Assembly (NCBI RefSeq): GCF_025149785.1
Contig: NZ_CP102277.1
Location: 1,116,001 to 1,180,000, forward strand
From: Coprococcus comes ATCC 27758
GTDB taxonomy: Bacteria; Bacillota; Clostridia; Lachnospirales; Lachnospiraceae
DNA length: 64,000 bases
Direction: 5' to 3'
Shown here: one piece after another, positions 1-8,358 of the stretch
Layout of the letters: each line of letters opens with the position of its first letter
Position numbering within the stretch: the stretch's first letter is position 1
Notes under the pieces: model-generated
Told to the model about the DNA's origin: nothing
Database searches by the model: none
What the model saw: the letters and a program-made list of their open reading frames with translations, nothing else
Made by a program: the position numbers and the translations under genes

Positions 1-750
1 CTTATGACATCCCGTAAAAAACAGGTGATTCTTGTGGATCATAATGAAAAATCACAGGCTGTGAATGGAATTGAAGAGGCAGAGGTGCAGGAGATCATTG
101 ATCATCACAGACTGGGCGGTCTGGAGACAATCGGACCGGTATATTTCCGGAATCAGCCGGTTGGATGTACTGCTACGATCATTTACCAGATGTATCAGGA
201 AAGTGGTGTAGAGGTAGAGCCACAGATGGCGGGACTTCTGTGCTCTGCAATTATTTCGGATACGTTACTGTTCCGTTCACCAACCTGTACGATGGTTGAT
301 CAGGCGGCAGCAGAGGCACTGGCGCGGATTGCCGGGATTGATATGGAAGAACATGCAAAAGAGATGTTCAATGCGGGAAGCAATCTGCGTGGCAAATCCG
401 TAGAAGAGATCTGTTTCCAGGACTTTAAGGTGTTCAATGTAAAAGATATCATGTTTGGAGTCGGACAGATCACATCCATGAATCAGGATGAACTGGATGA
501 GGTGAAAGGACGTCTGATCCCATATCTGGAAGAGGCGAGAAAGACCCAGGGACTGCATATGTTGTATCTGATGATGACTAATATTCTGGAAGAGTCTACA
601 GAACTCCTTTGCTGTGGTGAAAATGCAAAGGAACAGGTTCTTGAAGCGTTTGAACTGCCGGGAGATACGGAAAAAATTCTCCTGAAAGGTGTAGTATCAA
701 GAAAGAAACAGATGATCCCTGTTCTGGTAACTTACCTGCAGCAAAAATAA
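1..750 (+). CDS. ppaC: Manganese-dependent inorganic pyrophosphatase, DHH family, 3' part only
   Basis: Hydrolyses pyrophosphate to two phosphates in the cytosol, pulling biosynthetic reactions forward. The reading frame is open at the left window edge (a Leu codon precedes the first ATG), so the N-terminus lies outside. Visible are the metal-binding VDHNE motif near the start and IIDHHR about 25 residues later, the signature pair of family II pyrophosphatases and DHH phosphoesterases, then a DHHA2-like C-terminal domain ending in SRKKQMIPVL. Family II enzymes are about 310 residues, or about 540 with an inserted CBS-DRTGG regulatory region; with only the 3' part visible I cannot tell which form this is. 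A flavin reductase gene follows after 30 nt on the same strand. Confidence 0.85.
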   Translation, partial: LMTSRKKQVILVDHNEKSQAVNGIEEAEVQEIIDHHRLGGLETIGPVYFRNQPVGCTATIIYQMYQESGVEVEPQMAGLLCSAIISDTLLFRSPTCTMVDQAAAEALARIAGIDMEEHAKEMFNAGSNLRGKSVEEICFQDFKVFNVKDIMFGVGQITSMNQDELDEVKGRLIPYLEEARKTQGLHMLYLMMTNILEESTELLCCGENAKEQVLEAFELPGDTEKILLKGVVSRKKQMIPVLVTYLQQK

Positions 751-780
751 AAACAGATAACTTTATAGGAGAGATGGCTT

Positions 781-1374
781 ATGGCAAAACAGATCTGGAA
801 GCCGGGAAATATGCTGTATCCACTGCCTGCAGTTATGGTCAGTGTGGCAGATAAAGAAGGCAATTCGAATATCATTACCGTGGCGTGGGCGGGAACGGTC
901 TGCACAAACCCGCCGATGGTTTCGATTTCCGTGAGACCAGAGCGGTATTCTTATCACATGATCGATGAGACCGGAGAATTTGTAATCAATCTGACAACGG
1001 AAAAACTTGCGTATGCAACGGATTATTGCGGTGTGCGTTCGGGAAAAGATGTGGACAAATTCAAAGAGCTGCATCTGACACCGGAAAAGGCAGAATATGT
1101 GAGTGCGCCACTGATTGCGGAGAGTCCGGTCAACATCGAGTGTAAGGTGGTCAAAAAAGAAACGCCGGGGTCGCATCATATTTTCCTTGCCGAGGTAAAA
1201 GCGGTTCATGTAGATGATGCCTATATGGATCAGAAAGGGCGCTTTGCATTGGAAAAGACCGATCCGATCGTATATGTGCACGGACAGTATTATAGTCTGG
1301 GTAAGTTGCTCGGAACATTTGGCTATAGCGTGAAAAAGCCGACAAAGAAGAATGGAAAGAAAAAGAAGAAATAA
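781..1374 (+). CDS. Flavin reductase family protein (FMN-binding split barrel)
   Basis: 197 residues. The core PAVMVSVADKEGNSNIIT, the WAGTVCTNPPMVSISVRP stretch and GEFVINL match the flavin reductase-like FMN-binding domain, a small cytosolic flavoprotein fold that binds FMN and usually passes electrons from NAD(P)H to a partner or to free flavin. The partner is not evident from the neighbours. The tail is extremely lysine-rich (KKPTKKNGKKKKK), a basic extension beyond the barrel. A ribosome binding site (ATAGGAGAG) lies 8 nt upstream of the ATG, and the gene is 30 nt downstream of the pyrophosphatase, so the two are probably co-transcribed. The family is clear; the physiological substrate is unknown. 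Confidence 0.85.
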   Translation: MAKQIWKPGNMLYPLPAVMVSVADKEGNSNIITVAWAGTVCTNPPMVSISVRPERYSYHMIDETGEFVINLTTEKLAYATDYCGVRSGKDVDKFKELHLTPEKAEYVSAPLIAESPVNIECKVVKKETPGSHHIFLAEVKAVHVDDAYMDQKGRFALEKTDPIVYVHGQYYSLGKLLGTFGYSVKKPTKKNGKKKKK

Positions 1375-1389
1375 AAACAGAAAATCCTC

Positions 1390-1419
1390 TTGACAAGAAA
1401 ATGACAGAGGGTATATGCT
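1390..1419 (+). promoter_or_regulatory. Candidate sigma-A promoter
   Basis: TTGACA at 1390-1395 and TATGCT at 1414-1419 with 18 nt between. Predicted transcription would begin near 1426, only about 15 nt before an intrinsic-terminator hairpin, and would then run through the foldback block into the alcohol dehydrogenase gene. This suggests either a very short transcript or an attenuated leader. Confidence 0.45.
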
Positions 1420-1440
1420 GTGTAAGTAGAAACTCAAGGG

Positions 1441-1473
1441 CGAGACTGCTAAGGTGCGGTCTCGTCTTTTTTC
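1441..1473 (+). terminator. Intrinsic terminator
   Basis: Stem CGAGACTGC (1441-1449) pairs with GCGGTCTCG (1456-1464) with one G-T wobble and a 6-nt loop, followed by TCTTTTTT. It sits between the flavin reductase and alcohol dehydrogenase genes and just after the candidate promoter at 1390. Confidence 0.8.
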
Positions 1474-1655
1474 ATAGGAAATTCCGAAGGAACTTCCTAT
1501 GAAACAAAAGGCACTGCGTGCCGGAGATGGGCACTTGTACGAAGATGAAGAATGTCGCAAGCGGTCTACGCTCTGCTTCGGTCGTTGCTTAACGAGCGCC
1601 ACTGGCGCTCAGCAACGCGCTCGGCGCGAGAATGTGCCGAGGCACATTCTTATTT
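1474..1655. repeat. Complex intergenic foldback block upstream of the alcohol dehydrogenase gene
   Basis: Several nested inverted repeats fill the gap. An IR of about 28 nt (CATAGGAA...TTCCTATG) lies at 1474-1502. A short GGCAC/GTGCC hairpin lies near 1511. A two-tier hairpin pairs CGTTGCT with AGCAACG and, inside, GAGCGCC with GGCGCTC (about 1583-1618). At 1631-1650 GAATGTGCC pairs with GGCACATTC across a 2-nt loop, and AAGAATGT near 1548 could pair instead with the final ACATTCTT. The block is markedly more G+C-rich than the flanking genes and has no convincing reading frame. Only one copy occurs in the window. It could be an RNA leader of the downstream gene or a mobile intergenic repeat; I do not recognise it. 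Confidence 0.6.
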
Positions 1656-1669
1656 AAAAGGAGTAGTAG

Positions 1670-2821
1670 ATGATGAAAGATTTTACATTCAATGTACCAC
1701 AGGATATTATTTTTGGAAAAGGCAGTTTAAAAAGACTTCCGGAGCTTCTTGAGAAAAGTGGTTCCAAGAAGATGCTTCTGATCTCCGGACCGGTTTTGAA
1801 GAAGATCGGAATGGTCGAGAAAGTCGAAGAGATCGTGAAGGCTTCCGGTATCGAAGTGGAAGTATTTACTGATGTAGAAGCAAATCCATCTGTTGCAACG
1901 GTAGATAAAGCAACAGAAGCATACAAAAAAGCAGGAGCAACCAGTATTGTAGCTTTCGGTGGCGGAAGTCCGATGGATGTGGCAAAGGCAGTTGGTGTTC
2001 TTGCAAAATACGGCGGAGAGATCGGAGATTATGAAGGTGCACACAAGGTACCGGGACCGATCGTTCTGATCATTGCGATCCCGACAACTGCAGGTACAGG
2101 AAGTGAAGTGACGGCATTTTCTGTTATTACCGATGAAGCAAGAAATTATAAGCTGACTGTGTTCAGCTATGGGCTGATCCCAAGCTATGCACTTCTGGAT
2201 CCGGAGCTTGTTATGACTTCTCCGGCATCGGTAGCCGCAGCATGTGGCGTAGATGCACTGATCCATGCATGGGAGGCTTACACTTCAAGAGATGCATCTC
2301 CATTTTCTGATGCAATGGCAGAAAAGGCAATGGAACTGATCGGTGCAAATCTGCGCAGATTCGTAGCAAACCGTCAGGACGAAGAGGCGGCGGCAGCCAT
2401 GCTCTCCGGAAGCATGTTCGCAGGTATCGCATTTGCATGGGCAAGACTTGGAAATATCCATGCTATGAGCCATCCGGTAAGCGCCTATTTCCATGTGGCA
2501 CACGGTGTGGCAAATGCGATTCTTCTTCCAACGATTGTGGAATATAATGCACTTGCAGATCATGGACGTTATGAGAAGATCTACAATTATATCAGCAAAG
2601 AAAAAGACCCGGTGATCGATTTTGTTCCGGAAATGCTGGTAGATGAAGCGAGAGATCTGCTTCGTGATCTTGGTATTCCGCGGCATCTTGCCGATGTTGG
2701 TGTAACGGAAGATAAGATTGAACTGATGGCTGCTGATGCCATGAAGAGCGGAAATATCATGGCAAATCCGAGACAGTCTACGATCAGGGATATCATTGAA
2801 CTTTATAAAAAAGCAATGTAG
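1670..2821 (+). CDS. Iron-containing alcohol dehydrogenase
   Basis: 383 residues, the usual length for group III iron-dependent alcohol dehydrogenases, which interconvert alcohols and aldehydes with NAD(P)H in fermentative redox balance. Visible: the nucleotide-binding GGGSPMDVAKA near residue 95, PTTAGTGSEVTAFSVI near 138, and the metal-binding histidine region with HAMSHPVSAYFHVAHG near 262, where the H residues ligate Fe2+ (or Zn). The start follows AAAAGGAG; a second ATG directly adjoins the first, so the protein may begin one residue later. It stands alone, with an intrinsic terminator close behind and an unusual structured leader ahead. The substrate (ethanol, butanol, propanediol or lactaldehyde) cannot be decided from sequence. 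Confidence 0.9.
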   Translation: MMKDFTFNVPQDIIFGKGSLKRLPELLEKSGSKKMLLISGPVLKKIGMVEKVEEIVKASGIEVEVFTDVEANPSVATVDKATEAYKKAGATSIVAFGGGSPMDVAKAVGVLAKYGGEIGDYEGAHKVPGPIVLIIAIPTTAGTGSEVTAFSVITDEARNYKLTVFSYGLIPSYALLDPELVMTSPASVAAACGVDALIHAWEAYTSRDASPFSDAMAEKAMELIGANLRRFVANRQDEEAAAAMLSGSMFAGIAFAWARLGNIHAMSHPVSAYFHVAHGVANAILLPTIVEYNALADHGRYEKIYNYISKEKDPVIDFVPEMLVDEARDLLRDLGIPRHLADVGVTEDKIELMAADAMKSGNIMANPRQSTIRDIIELYKKAM

Positions 2822-2829
2822 ATCATTCA

Positions 2830-2871
2830 GGGGATATGAGTCAGCAGAAGCTGGTTGATATCCCCTTTTTT
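2830..2871 (+). terminator. Intrinsic terminator after the alcohol dehydrogenase gene
   Basis: GGGGATAT (2830-2837) pairs with ATATCCCC (2858-2865), followed by TTTTTT. The loop contains a short CAG/CTG stem. Confidence 0.85.
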
Positions 2872-3022
2872 GATCTGAGTATAGAAAACAGGAAGAGATT
2901 GGTGTTCTGTATATATTTTTTTAATGCAAGAGTATCGGAGGCAAGAAAGCATAAATGTGAGTACATAGGTAAAGAATCTCCCGCATATAGTAAAAAGAGA
3001 ATGGGAAAAGAGGGATATCCGT

Positions 3023-3742
3023 ATGTGGTACCGACTGCTTTATGGAACAATCAGTTTTTTATGCTTTACATGGCTTCTGTTTACCTGGGGAGTGATCGAT
3101 AACGGAAAGATCAAACTGATAAGAATGAACGATGAAACGGTAGAAGCATCCTATGAGGCAGGTGGAACAAACGAGCAGTATCAGGAAAAGCCCAAGATCG
3201 CCCTCACATTTGATGATGGCCCACATCCTTCCAGTACGCCAGTGCTCCTTGACGGGCTTGCCGGGCGGAATGTGAAGGTTACTTTTTTTGTGATCGGGGA
3301 AAATGTAGTAAAATATCCGAAAGTTGTGAGCAGAGAGGCTGAAGAAGGGCATATTATTGGAAATCATACTTACAGTCATGTAGATCTCACAAAAATGTCT
3401 CAGGAAATGACAGAGTGCGAACTCGGAAAGACCAATACCGCGATTGAAGAAATTACCGGAAAAAAGACGGAATATATGCGACCGCCCTATGGAGCTTGGA
3501 AGAAGGAGATGGAAGAGAATACCGGCATGATTGCGGTGCTATGGAATGTGGATCCGCTTGACTGGAATACGGATAATGAGACAGAAATTGTCAATAAAGT
3601 AGTGACGGAAACGGAGGAAAATGATATTATTTTATTACATGACTGTTATCTGTCTTCAGTAAAGGCGGCACTTCGCATTATCGATATCATGCAGGCGAAG
3701 GGATATGAATTTGTGACAGTCGATGAATTGCTGCTGGATTAA
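3023..3742 (+). CDS. Membrane-anchored polysaccharide deacetylase (NodB domain)
   Basis: 239 residues. An N-terminal hydrophobic segment (about residues 6-22, FLCFTWLLFTWGVI) acts as a signal anchor, placing the enzyme outside the membrane. The NodB carbohydrate esterase 4 domain shows its motifs in order: LTFDDGPHP (catalytic Asp), GNHTYSH (metal HxxxH), RPPYG, DPLDWNT and LLHDCY. Such enzymes remove acetyl groups from peptidoglycan or other N-acetylated glycans and often confer lysozyme resistance or act in spore cortex maturation. The start is supported by AAAGAGGG upstream and by the position of the hydrophobic segment. The next gene begins 13 nt after the stop, so the two are likely co-transcribed. 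Exact substrate unknown. Confidence 0.85.
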   Translation: MWYRLLYGTISFLCFTWLLFTWGVIDNGKIKLIRMNDETVEASYEAGGTNEQYQEKPKIALTFDDGPHPSSTPVLLDGLAGRNVKVTFFVIGENVVKYPKVVSREAEEGHIIGNHTYSHVDLTKMSQEMTECELGKTNTAIEEITGKKTEYMRPPYGAWKKEMEENTGMIAVLWNVDPLDWNTDNETEIVNKVVTETEENDIILLHDCYLSSVKAALRIIDIMQAKGYEFVTVDELLLD

Positions 3743-3755
3743 AGGAGAGGTTTTG

Positions 3756-5075
3756 ATGGATTTATTTGATTATATGCGGGAGACGACAAAGGAGAAAGAA
3801 TCGCCCCTTGCCTCCAGACTGCGTCCGACGACTCTGGATGAAGTGGTTGGACAGCAGCACATTATCGGAAAGGACAAGCTTTTATACCGTGCGATCAAGG
3901 CGGATAAACTGAGTTCTGTTATTTTTTACGGACCTCCGGGAACCGGAAAGACTACGCTTGCAAAGGTGATCGCCAATACTACAAGTGCAGAATTTACCCA
4001 GATCAATGCTACGGTTGCCGGGAAGAAGGATATGGAAGAAGTGGTGAATAAGGCGAAAGAACTGAAAGGGATGTACCAGAAAAGGACAATCCTTTTCATC
4101 GATGAGATTCACCGGTTTAATAAAGGACAGCAGGATTATCTGCTCCCGTTTGTGGAGGACGGCACGATCATTCTGATCGGTGCGACGACAGAAAATCCTT
4201 ACTTTGAGGTGAACGGTGCGCTTCTTTCCAGATCCAGTGTATTTGAACTCCGTCCGCTTTCACAGGAAGAAGTAGAGACCCTGATTCTGAGAGCGGTGCA
4301 GGATGAAAAAAAAGGAATGGGAAGCTATCATGCGGTGATCGAGGAGGATGCCCTGCATTTCCTGGCAGACCTTGCCGGTGGAGATGCCAGATCTGCGCTT
4401 AATGCGGTGGAACTGGGTATCCTCACCACACCAAGAAGTGAGGATGGAATGATCCATATCACGCTGGAGGTTGCATCCGAATGTATACAGAAGCGGGTTG
4501 TGCGATATGATAAGACAGGAGATAATCATTATGATACCATATCCGCATTTATTAAAAGTATGCGCGGTTCTGATCCGGATGCAGCCGTATATTATCTGGC
4601 AAAGATGCTGTATGCCGGAGAAGACATTAAGTTTATTGCCCGCAGGATTATGATCTGTGCATCGGAAGATGTGGGAAATGCGGATCCGATGGCACTGAAT
4701 GTTGCAGTCAGTGCAGCACAGGCAGTGGAGCGGATCGGAATGCCGGAGGCACAGATCATTTTATCACAGGCAGTTCTTTATGTGGCAACAGCGCCGAAGA
4801 GTAATTCAGCATGTAATGCTGTCTTTGCTGCGATGGACAATGTGAAAAAATATAAAACGACTGTTCCGGTGCATTTGCAGGATGCACATTATAGAGGTTC
4901 TGCAAAGCTGGGGCATGGAATTGGTTACAAATACGCGCATGATTATCCGAATCATTATGTAAAACAGCAGTATCTGCCGGATGAGATCAAAGATGCCGTA
5001 TTCTATGAAGCGAGCGATAACGGCTACGAACAAACGATCAAAGCGCATATGAAGCGGATTAAGGATGAAGCGTAA
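3756..5075 (+). CDS. rarA: Replication-associated recombination protein A (AAA+ ATPase)
   Basis: 439 residues from the ATG at 3756, chosen because AAAGGAGAGG lies just upstream; an in-frame start 33 nt earlier would overlap the deacetylase gene and lacks a ribosome binding site. RarA/MgsA acts at stalled replication forks. Visible are the clamp-loader-like start SRLRPTTLDEVVGQQHI, Walker A GPPGTGKTTLAK, Walker B ILFIDEIHRFNKGQQD, the sensor region IGATTENPYFEVN, and the C-terminal MgsA tetramerisation part with AHDYPNHYV and QQYLPDEI. Length and motif order are standard for the family. Confidence 0.95.
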   Translation: MDLFDYMRETTKEKESPLASRLRPTTLDEVVGQQHIIGKDKLLYRAIKADKLSSVIFYGPPGTGKTTLAKVIANTTSAEFTQINATVAGKKDMEEVVNKAKELKGMYQKRTILFIDEIHRFNKGQQDYLLPFVEDGTIILIGATTENPYFEVNGALLSRSSVFELRPLSQEEVETLILRAVQDEKKGMGSYHAVIEEDALHFLADLAGGDARSALNAVELGILTTPRSEDGMIHITLEVASECIQKRVVRYDKTGDNHYDTISAFIKSMRGSDPDAAVYYLAKMLYAGEDIKFIARRIMICASEDVGNADPMALNVAVSAAQAVERIGMPEAQIILSQAVLYVATAPKSNSACNAVFAAMDNVKKYKTTVPVHLQDAHYRGSAKLGHGIGYKYAHDYPNHYVKQQYLPDEIKDAVFYEASDNGYEQTIKAHMKRIKDEA

Positions 5076-5171
5076 CCTATTCGCACAGGAAATCACTGCA
5101 TTCACGCAGAAGGGATTGATTTGACACAGACACTCTGCTACCATATCTGTAAGCAGAAAGGAGTGAAGAAT

Positions 5172-5630
5172 ATGGGAGCAGTTCAGGACAGCTATATAAC
5201 TGTTGCATGGCTGGTTCTTCTGGTAGTACTTCTGGTGATCGAGATCATAACGGTGGGACTTACAACGATCTGGGGAGCAGGAGGTGCGCTGGCGGCACTG
5301 ATCCTGAATATTCTGGATGTACCGTTTGCCGGACAGGTGGTTGCATTTTTTATTGTGACAATTTTACTGCTTGTATTTACCAGACCATTTGCAATGCGTT
5401 TTATTAACACCCGCCGTCTGAAGACGAACTATGAAGGAATCATCGGAAAGACGATCCGGATCAGCCAGAAAGTAGATAACATAGGGCAGACTGGTATGGC
5501 GGTGGTAAATGGTACAGAGTGGACGGTAAGATCCGAACAGGATAACGTGATCCTGGAACCCGGAACACTGGCGAAGGTGGTTAATATATCCGGAGTAAAG
5601 TTAATTGTAAAAAAATATGAGGAGGACTAA
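5172..5630 (+). CDS. NfeD-like membrane protein
   Basis: 152 residues from the ATG at 5172, preceded by AAAGGAGTG; the frame is open further upstream without a ribosome binding site. Two to three transmembrane segments occupy residues 10-75, followed by a soluble C-terminal OB-fold (IGKTIRISQKVDNIGQTGMAV ... GTLAKVVNISGVKLIVKK). This is the short NfeD type that pairs with SPFH/stomatin proteins. The SPFH gene follows after 3 nt, the classic partnership, thought to organise membrane microdomains or quality control. No protease domain is present. Confidence 0.85.
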   Translation: MGAVQDSYITVAWLVLLVVLLVIEIITVGLTTIWGAGGALAALILNILDVPFAGQVVAFFIVTILLLVFTRPFAMRFINTRRLKTNYEGIIGKTIRISQKVDNIGQTGMAVVNGTEWTVRSEQDNVILEPGTLAKVVNISGVKLIVKKYEED

Positions 5631-5633
5631 AAG

Positions 5634-6560
5634 ATGACGGGACTTATTATTTTAGTAATTATTATTGTGATCGCATTACTGTTTCTGACTTCCTGCATTA
5701 AAATCGTGCCACAGGCAAAGGCACTGGTTATCGAACGTCTTGGTGCATATCAGGCAACATGGAGTGTAGGACTTCATTTTAAACTGCCGATCATTGAACG
5801 TGTGGCAAGAAGAGTAGACTTAAAAGAGCAGGTAGTTGATTTTGCACCGCAGCCGGTTATCACAAAGGATAATGTAACCATGCGGATCGATACCGTTGTA
5901 TTCTACCAGATTACAGATCCGAAGATGTTCTGCTACGGAGTAGCGAACCCGATCATGGCAATCGAGAATCTGACAGCGACCACCCTTCGTAACATCATTG
6001 GTGATCTGGAACTTGACCAGACACTGACATCAAGAGAGACGATCAATACGAAGATGCGAGCATCTCTTGATGTGGCAACGGATCCATGGGGAATCAAAGT
6101 CAATCGTGTGGAACTGAAAAATATCATTCCACCGGCAGCAATCCAGGATGCAATGGAGAAACAGATGAAAGCAGAACGTGAAAGACGTGAAGCTATTCTC
6201 CGTGCAGAAGGTGAAAAGAAATCTACTGTCCTTGTTGCAGAAGGTGAAAAAGAATCTGTGATTCTGAAAGCGGAAGCTGAAAAACAGGCAGCGATCCTCC
6301 AGGCAGAAGCAGAAAAAGAAAAGAGGATCAAAGAGGCTGAAGGTGAAGCGGAAGCCATCCTTAAAGTACAGCAGGCAAATGCAGACGGTATCCGTTTCAT
6401 CCGTGAAGCGGGTGCAGACCAGGCAGTGCTTACGATTAAGAGTCTGGAGGCATTTGAAAAGGCTGCAGACGGCAAGGCAACGAAAATCATCATTCCGTCA
6501 GAACTGCAGTCACTTGCGGGGCTTGTAAAGAGCGCTAAAGAAGTGATCAAGGAAGATTAG
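5634..6560 (+). CDS. SPFH/Band 7 (stomatin/QmcA-like) membrane protein
   Basis: 308 residues. One N-terminal transmembrane segment (residues 2-22) is followed by the Band 7 domain: IVPQAKALVIERLGAY, HFKLPIIERVARRVDLKEQ, ATTLRNIIGDLELDQTL. A long alanine- and glutamate-rich coiled coil (about residues 175-255, repeats of the type KAEAEKQAAIL) and a flotillin-like C-terminus complete it. It is paired with the upstream NfeD gene (3 nt apart), as in many Bacillota, where the pair forms membrane-bound oligomers. Function beyond membrane scaffolding is not settled for this subfamily. Confidence 0.9.
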   Translation: MTGLIILVIIIVIALLFLTSCIKIVPQAKALVIERLGAYQATWSVGLHFKLPIIERVARRVDLKEQVVDFAPQPVITKDNVTMRIDTVVFYQITDPKMFCYGVANPIMAIENLTATTLRNIIGDLELDQTLTSRETINTKMRASLDVATDPWGIKVNRVELKNIIPPAAIQDAMEKQMKAERERREAILRAEGEKKSTVLVAEGEKESVILKAEAEKQAAILQAEAEKEKRIKEAEGEAEAILKVQQANADGIRFIREAGADQAVLTIKSLEAFEKAADGKATKIIIPSELQSLAGLVKSAKEVIKED

Positions 6561-6593
6561 ATTAAAAAAAGAGAGAGGAAAGGTGACAAATAG

Positions 6594-7316
6594 ATGACGG
6601 ATGTATTGATCCTGGAAGATGAACTGACTTCGCTGCAGGCATTGTCAGAGATTCTTACCACATATTCAGATGATATCCGTGTCCACAAGGCATCTTCCCT
6701 GAAAGAAGCAAAAGACCTGCTGGATCAGGAAATCCGGTATGGTCTTTTCCTTTTGGATGTAAATCTAAGCGGCGAGGACCGGGAGGATATCGGTGGGATT
6801 TTGTTCGCAAGAGAGATACGGGAGAGGTTTGAATATACTTTTACCCCGATCGTGATGGTGACTGCCATTGGCAATATGGAAATGCAGGCTTACCGGGAGC
6901 TGCACTGTTACCAGTACATTATGAAGCCATTCCGCAGGGAGCAGGTGGAAGAGGTTGTTCAGAAGGTGCTGGAAAAAGAGAGCAGGGAGAAACCACCGGT
7001 GATCGTTGTGAAAAAAGACGGGATCAATTATCAGCTGAAATGCGAGGATATCCGTTATCTGGAAGCGATACCGAGAGGAACAAGACTGCATCTTGTGACA
7101 GAGAACTGGGATGTCCCTTATGTGACTCTCAGACAGATGCTGCTTAAGATGCCAAAAGGGATGTTTGCGCAGTGCCATCGGATGTATGCGGTCAATAAAA
7201 ATGAAGTTGAATATTACGATACCGTCAACCGGATCATCCGGATCAAAAATTGTCCGGATACGGTAGAAATCGGTGTGACTTACAAATCGGTGATCGGAGG
7301 ACTGTTAAATGGCTGA
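6594..7316 (+). CDS. LytTR-family response regulator
   Basis: 240 residues. Receiver domain at residues 1-120: acidic pair in LILEDELT, phospho-acceptor Asp in LFLLDVNLSGEDRE, conserved Thr in VMVTAIG and Lys in IMKPFRRE. A LytTR DNA-binding domain occupies the C-terminal 100 residues (IRYLEAIPRGTRLHLVTE, FAQCHRMYAVNKNEVEYYD). This class includes AgrA-like regulators that bind direct repeats upstream of cell-surface or peptide-signalling genes. The gene overlaps the downstream histidine kinase by 8 nt, so the two are translationally coupled and form one two-component system. No signal peptide gene is adjacent. Confidence 0.92.
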   Translation: MTDVLILEDELTSLQALSEILTTYSDDIRVHKASSLKEAKDLLDQEIRYGLFLLDVNLSGEDREDIGGILFAREIRERFEYTFTPIVMVTAIGNMEMQAYRELHCYQYIMKPFRREQVEEVVQKVLEKESREKPPVIVVKKDGINYQLKCEDIRYLEAIPRGTRLHLVTENWDVPYVTLRQMLLKMPKGMFAQCHRMYAVNKNEVEYYDTVNRIIRIKNCPDTVEIGVTYKSVIGGLLNG

Positions 7317-8151
7317 TTGGGTACGCAAATTTCTATATCGTATTTTCTGCGTAATGGCACTTATGGTATCAGTCTATCTGATCGTGGATTTCCTGATCAG
7401 CGGTACTTTTGATTACAGGGTGTTTATCATGTTTGTTCTGATGGTGATCGTTGTGATCTGGGGAATTGTGGACTGGAGAAGTAATTATGTACTGATACGC
7501 CAGAAGGAAAATGAACTGCGGCTTTATCAGAACTATCTGATTCCGCTGGAAGAACTGGTCAAAGAAATCCGTGCCAAACAGCATGAATTTGACAATCATC
7601 TGAATGCAATCCTGAATATGCATCTGACCATCGACAATTATGAAGAACTGGTAGCAAAGCAGTCTGAATATATTACGGAAATTGCCAGAGAAGATGACAG
7701 CAGGAAGTATCTCCCCCTTCTGAAGATCAGCGATAAAATCCTGGCAGGATTTATCTACAGTAAAATTGTCCGTGCGCCGGAATATGTCCGGACCGATATC
7801 CGCGTGTGGAACAAAGAAATCGTTTCCGGCATTTCCGAACACCACCTGATCGAGATTGTTGGAACCCTGATCGACAATGCATACGAAGCCTGTACCGAAG
7901 AAAAAAATCAGGTACTGATCGAAATTGATTCCCAGAATGATAAGCTTATCTTCACGATAAAGAATCAGGTCGAAAATATAGGACTTGGCGAGATCAGTCA
8001 TTTCTTTGAAAAAGGATTTTCTACGAAAGAAGATGGAAAAAAGCATGGACTGGGACTTTATAATGCAAAGATGCTTGTGAATCGTTACCACGGAGAAATT
8101 ACGGTGGAAATAGAAGAAAGGAAATACATCAGTTTTGTGGTGGTTATTTAG
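7309..8151 (+). CDS. GHKL-type sensor histidine kinase partner of the LytTR regulator
   Basis: 280 residues. Two transmembrane segments (about 10-30 and 38-58) anchor it with hardly any extracellular domain, so it probably senses within or near the membrane. The dimerisation/phospho-acceptor region carries RAKQHEFDNHLNAI (His). The ATPase domain has the N-box LIDNAYEACTEE and the G-box KKHGLGLYNAKMLV. This is the short AgrC/NatK-like architecture, lacking the six- or seven-helix sensor module of true AgrC. It overlaps the response regulator gene by 8 nt. Confidence 0.9.
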   Translation: MADWVRKFLYRIFCVMALMVSVYLIVDFLISGTFDYRVFIMFVLMVIVVIWGIVDWRSNYVLIRQKENELRLYQNYLIPLEELVKEIRAKQHEFDNHLNAILNMHLTIDNYEELVAKQSEYITEIAREDDSRKYLPLLKISDKILAGFIYSKIVRAPEYVRTDIRVWNKEIVSGISEHHLIEIVGTLIDNAYEACTEEKNQVLIEIDSQNDKLIFTIKNQVENIGLGEISHFFEKGFSTKEDGKKHGLGLYNAKMLVNRYHGEITVEIEERKYISFVVVI

Positions 8152-8184
8152 GCAGATCGGAATATGGGACGGTCTGCTTTTTTT
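8152..8184 (+). terminator. Intrinsic terminator after the two-component operon
   Basis: GCAGATCG (8152-8159) pairs with CGGTCTGC (8170-8177) with one wobble, followed directly by seven T residues. Confidence 0.85.
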
Positions 8185-8197
8185 GTAGGTTGTGGTC

Positions 8198-8358
8198 GGA
8201 CGCGGACAGAAAACAAATAGAGCAGATTCCTTTGTGCTGACCATTCCGATGAGCCACTTAAGGCGAAAATTGTGTCAGCAAGGGCTTCCACAATTTTTGT
8301 GTCTCATCTCCATAGCACAAACATGGAATCCTTATCCATTTGTTTTCTGTCCGCGCCC
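8198..8358 (-). repeat. FB1 foldback element, copy A
   Basis: 161-nt imperfect palindrome in the gap between convergent genes. The outer arms 8201-8218 and 8338-8355 pair perfectly over 18 bp. The core, read on the minus strand, carries the conserved ATGGAGATGAGAC, the internal hairpin AAAATTGTG/CACAATTTT (plus-strand 8266-8274 and 8289-8297, 14-nt loop) and GGCTCATCGGAATGG. AAAA and TTTT tetrads sit in the arms at the positions shared by all copies; here the spacing to ATTC is 13 nt on one arm and 12 on the other. The arm sequence is unrelated to the other copies. No reading frame. Confidence 0.88.

Noticed and set aside
1552-1752. 66-codon open frame in the foldback block
   Set aside because: It consists of hairpin sequence rich in Arg/Ala/Cys codons, runs into the alcohol dehydrogenase gene in another frame, and lacks a ribosome binding site.
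2836-3102. 88-codon open frame after the alcohol dehydrogenase gene
   Set aside because: It starts inside the intrinsic terminator hairpin, has no ribosome binding site or recognisable domain, and overlaps the deacetylase start in another frame.
5933-6550. 205-codon minus-strand frame opposite the SPFH gene
   Set aside because: It is antisense to the repetitive coiled-coil codons, which leave the opposite strand open; no family features.
8198-8358. FB1 elements as insertion-sequence ends, integron attC sites or a CRISPR array
   Set aside because: There is no shared terminal inverted repeat, no target duplication that I can see and no transposase or integrase next to any copy; the copies are far apart rather than in an array, so a CRISPR or cassette array does not fit.
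8198-8358. FB1 elements as plain intrinsic terminators
   Set aside because: The stems are far longer than terminators, have a branched conserved core, occur in both orientations relative to genes, and do not end in a T-run; several sit beside separate normal terminators.
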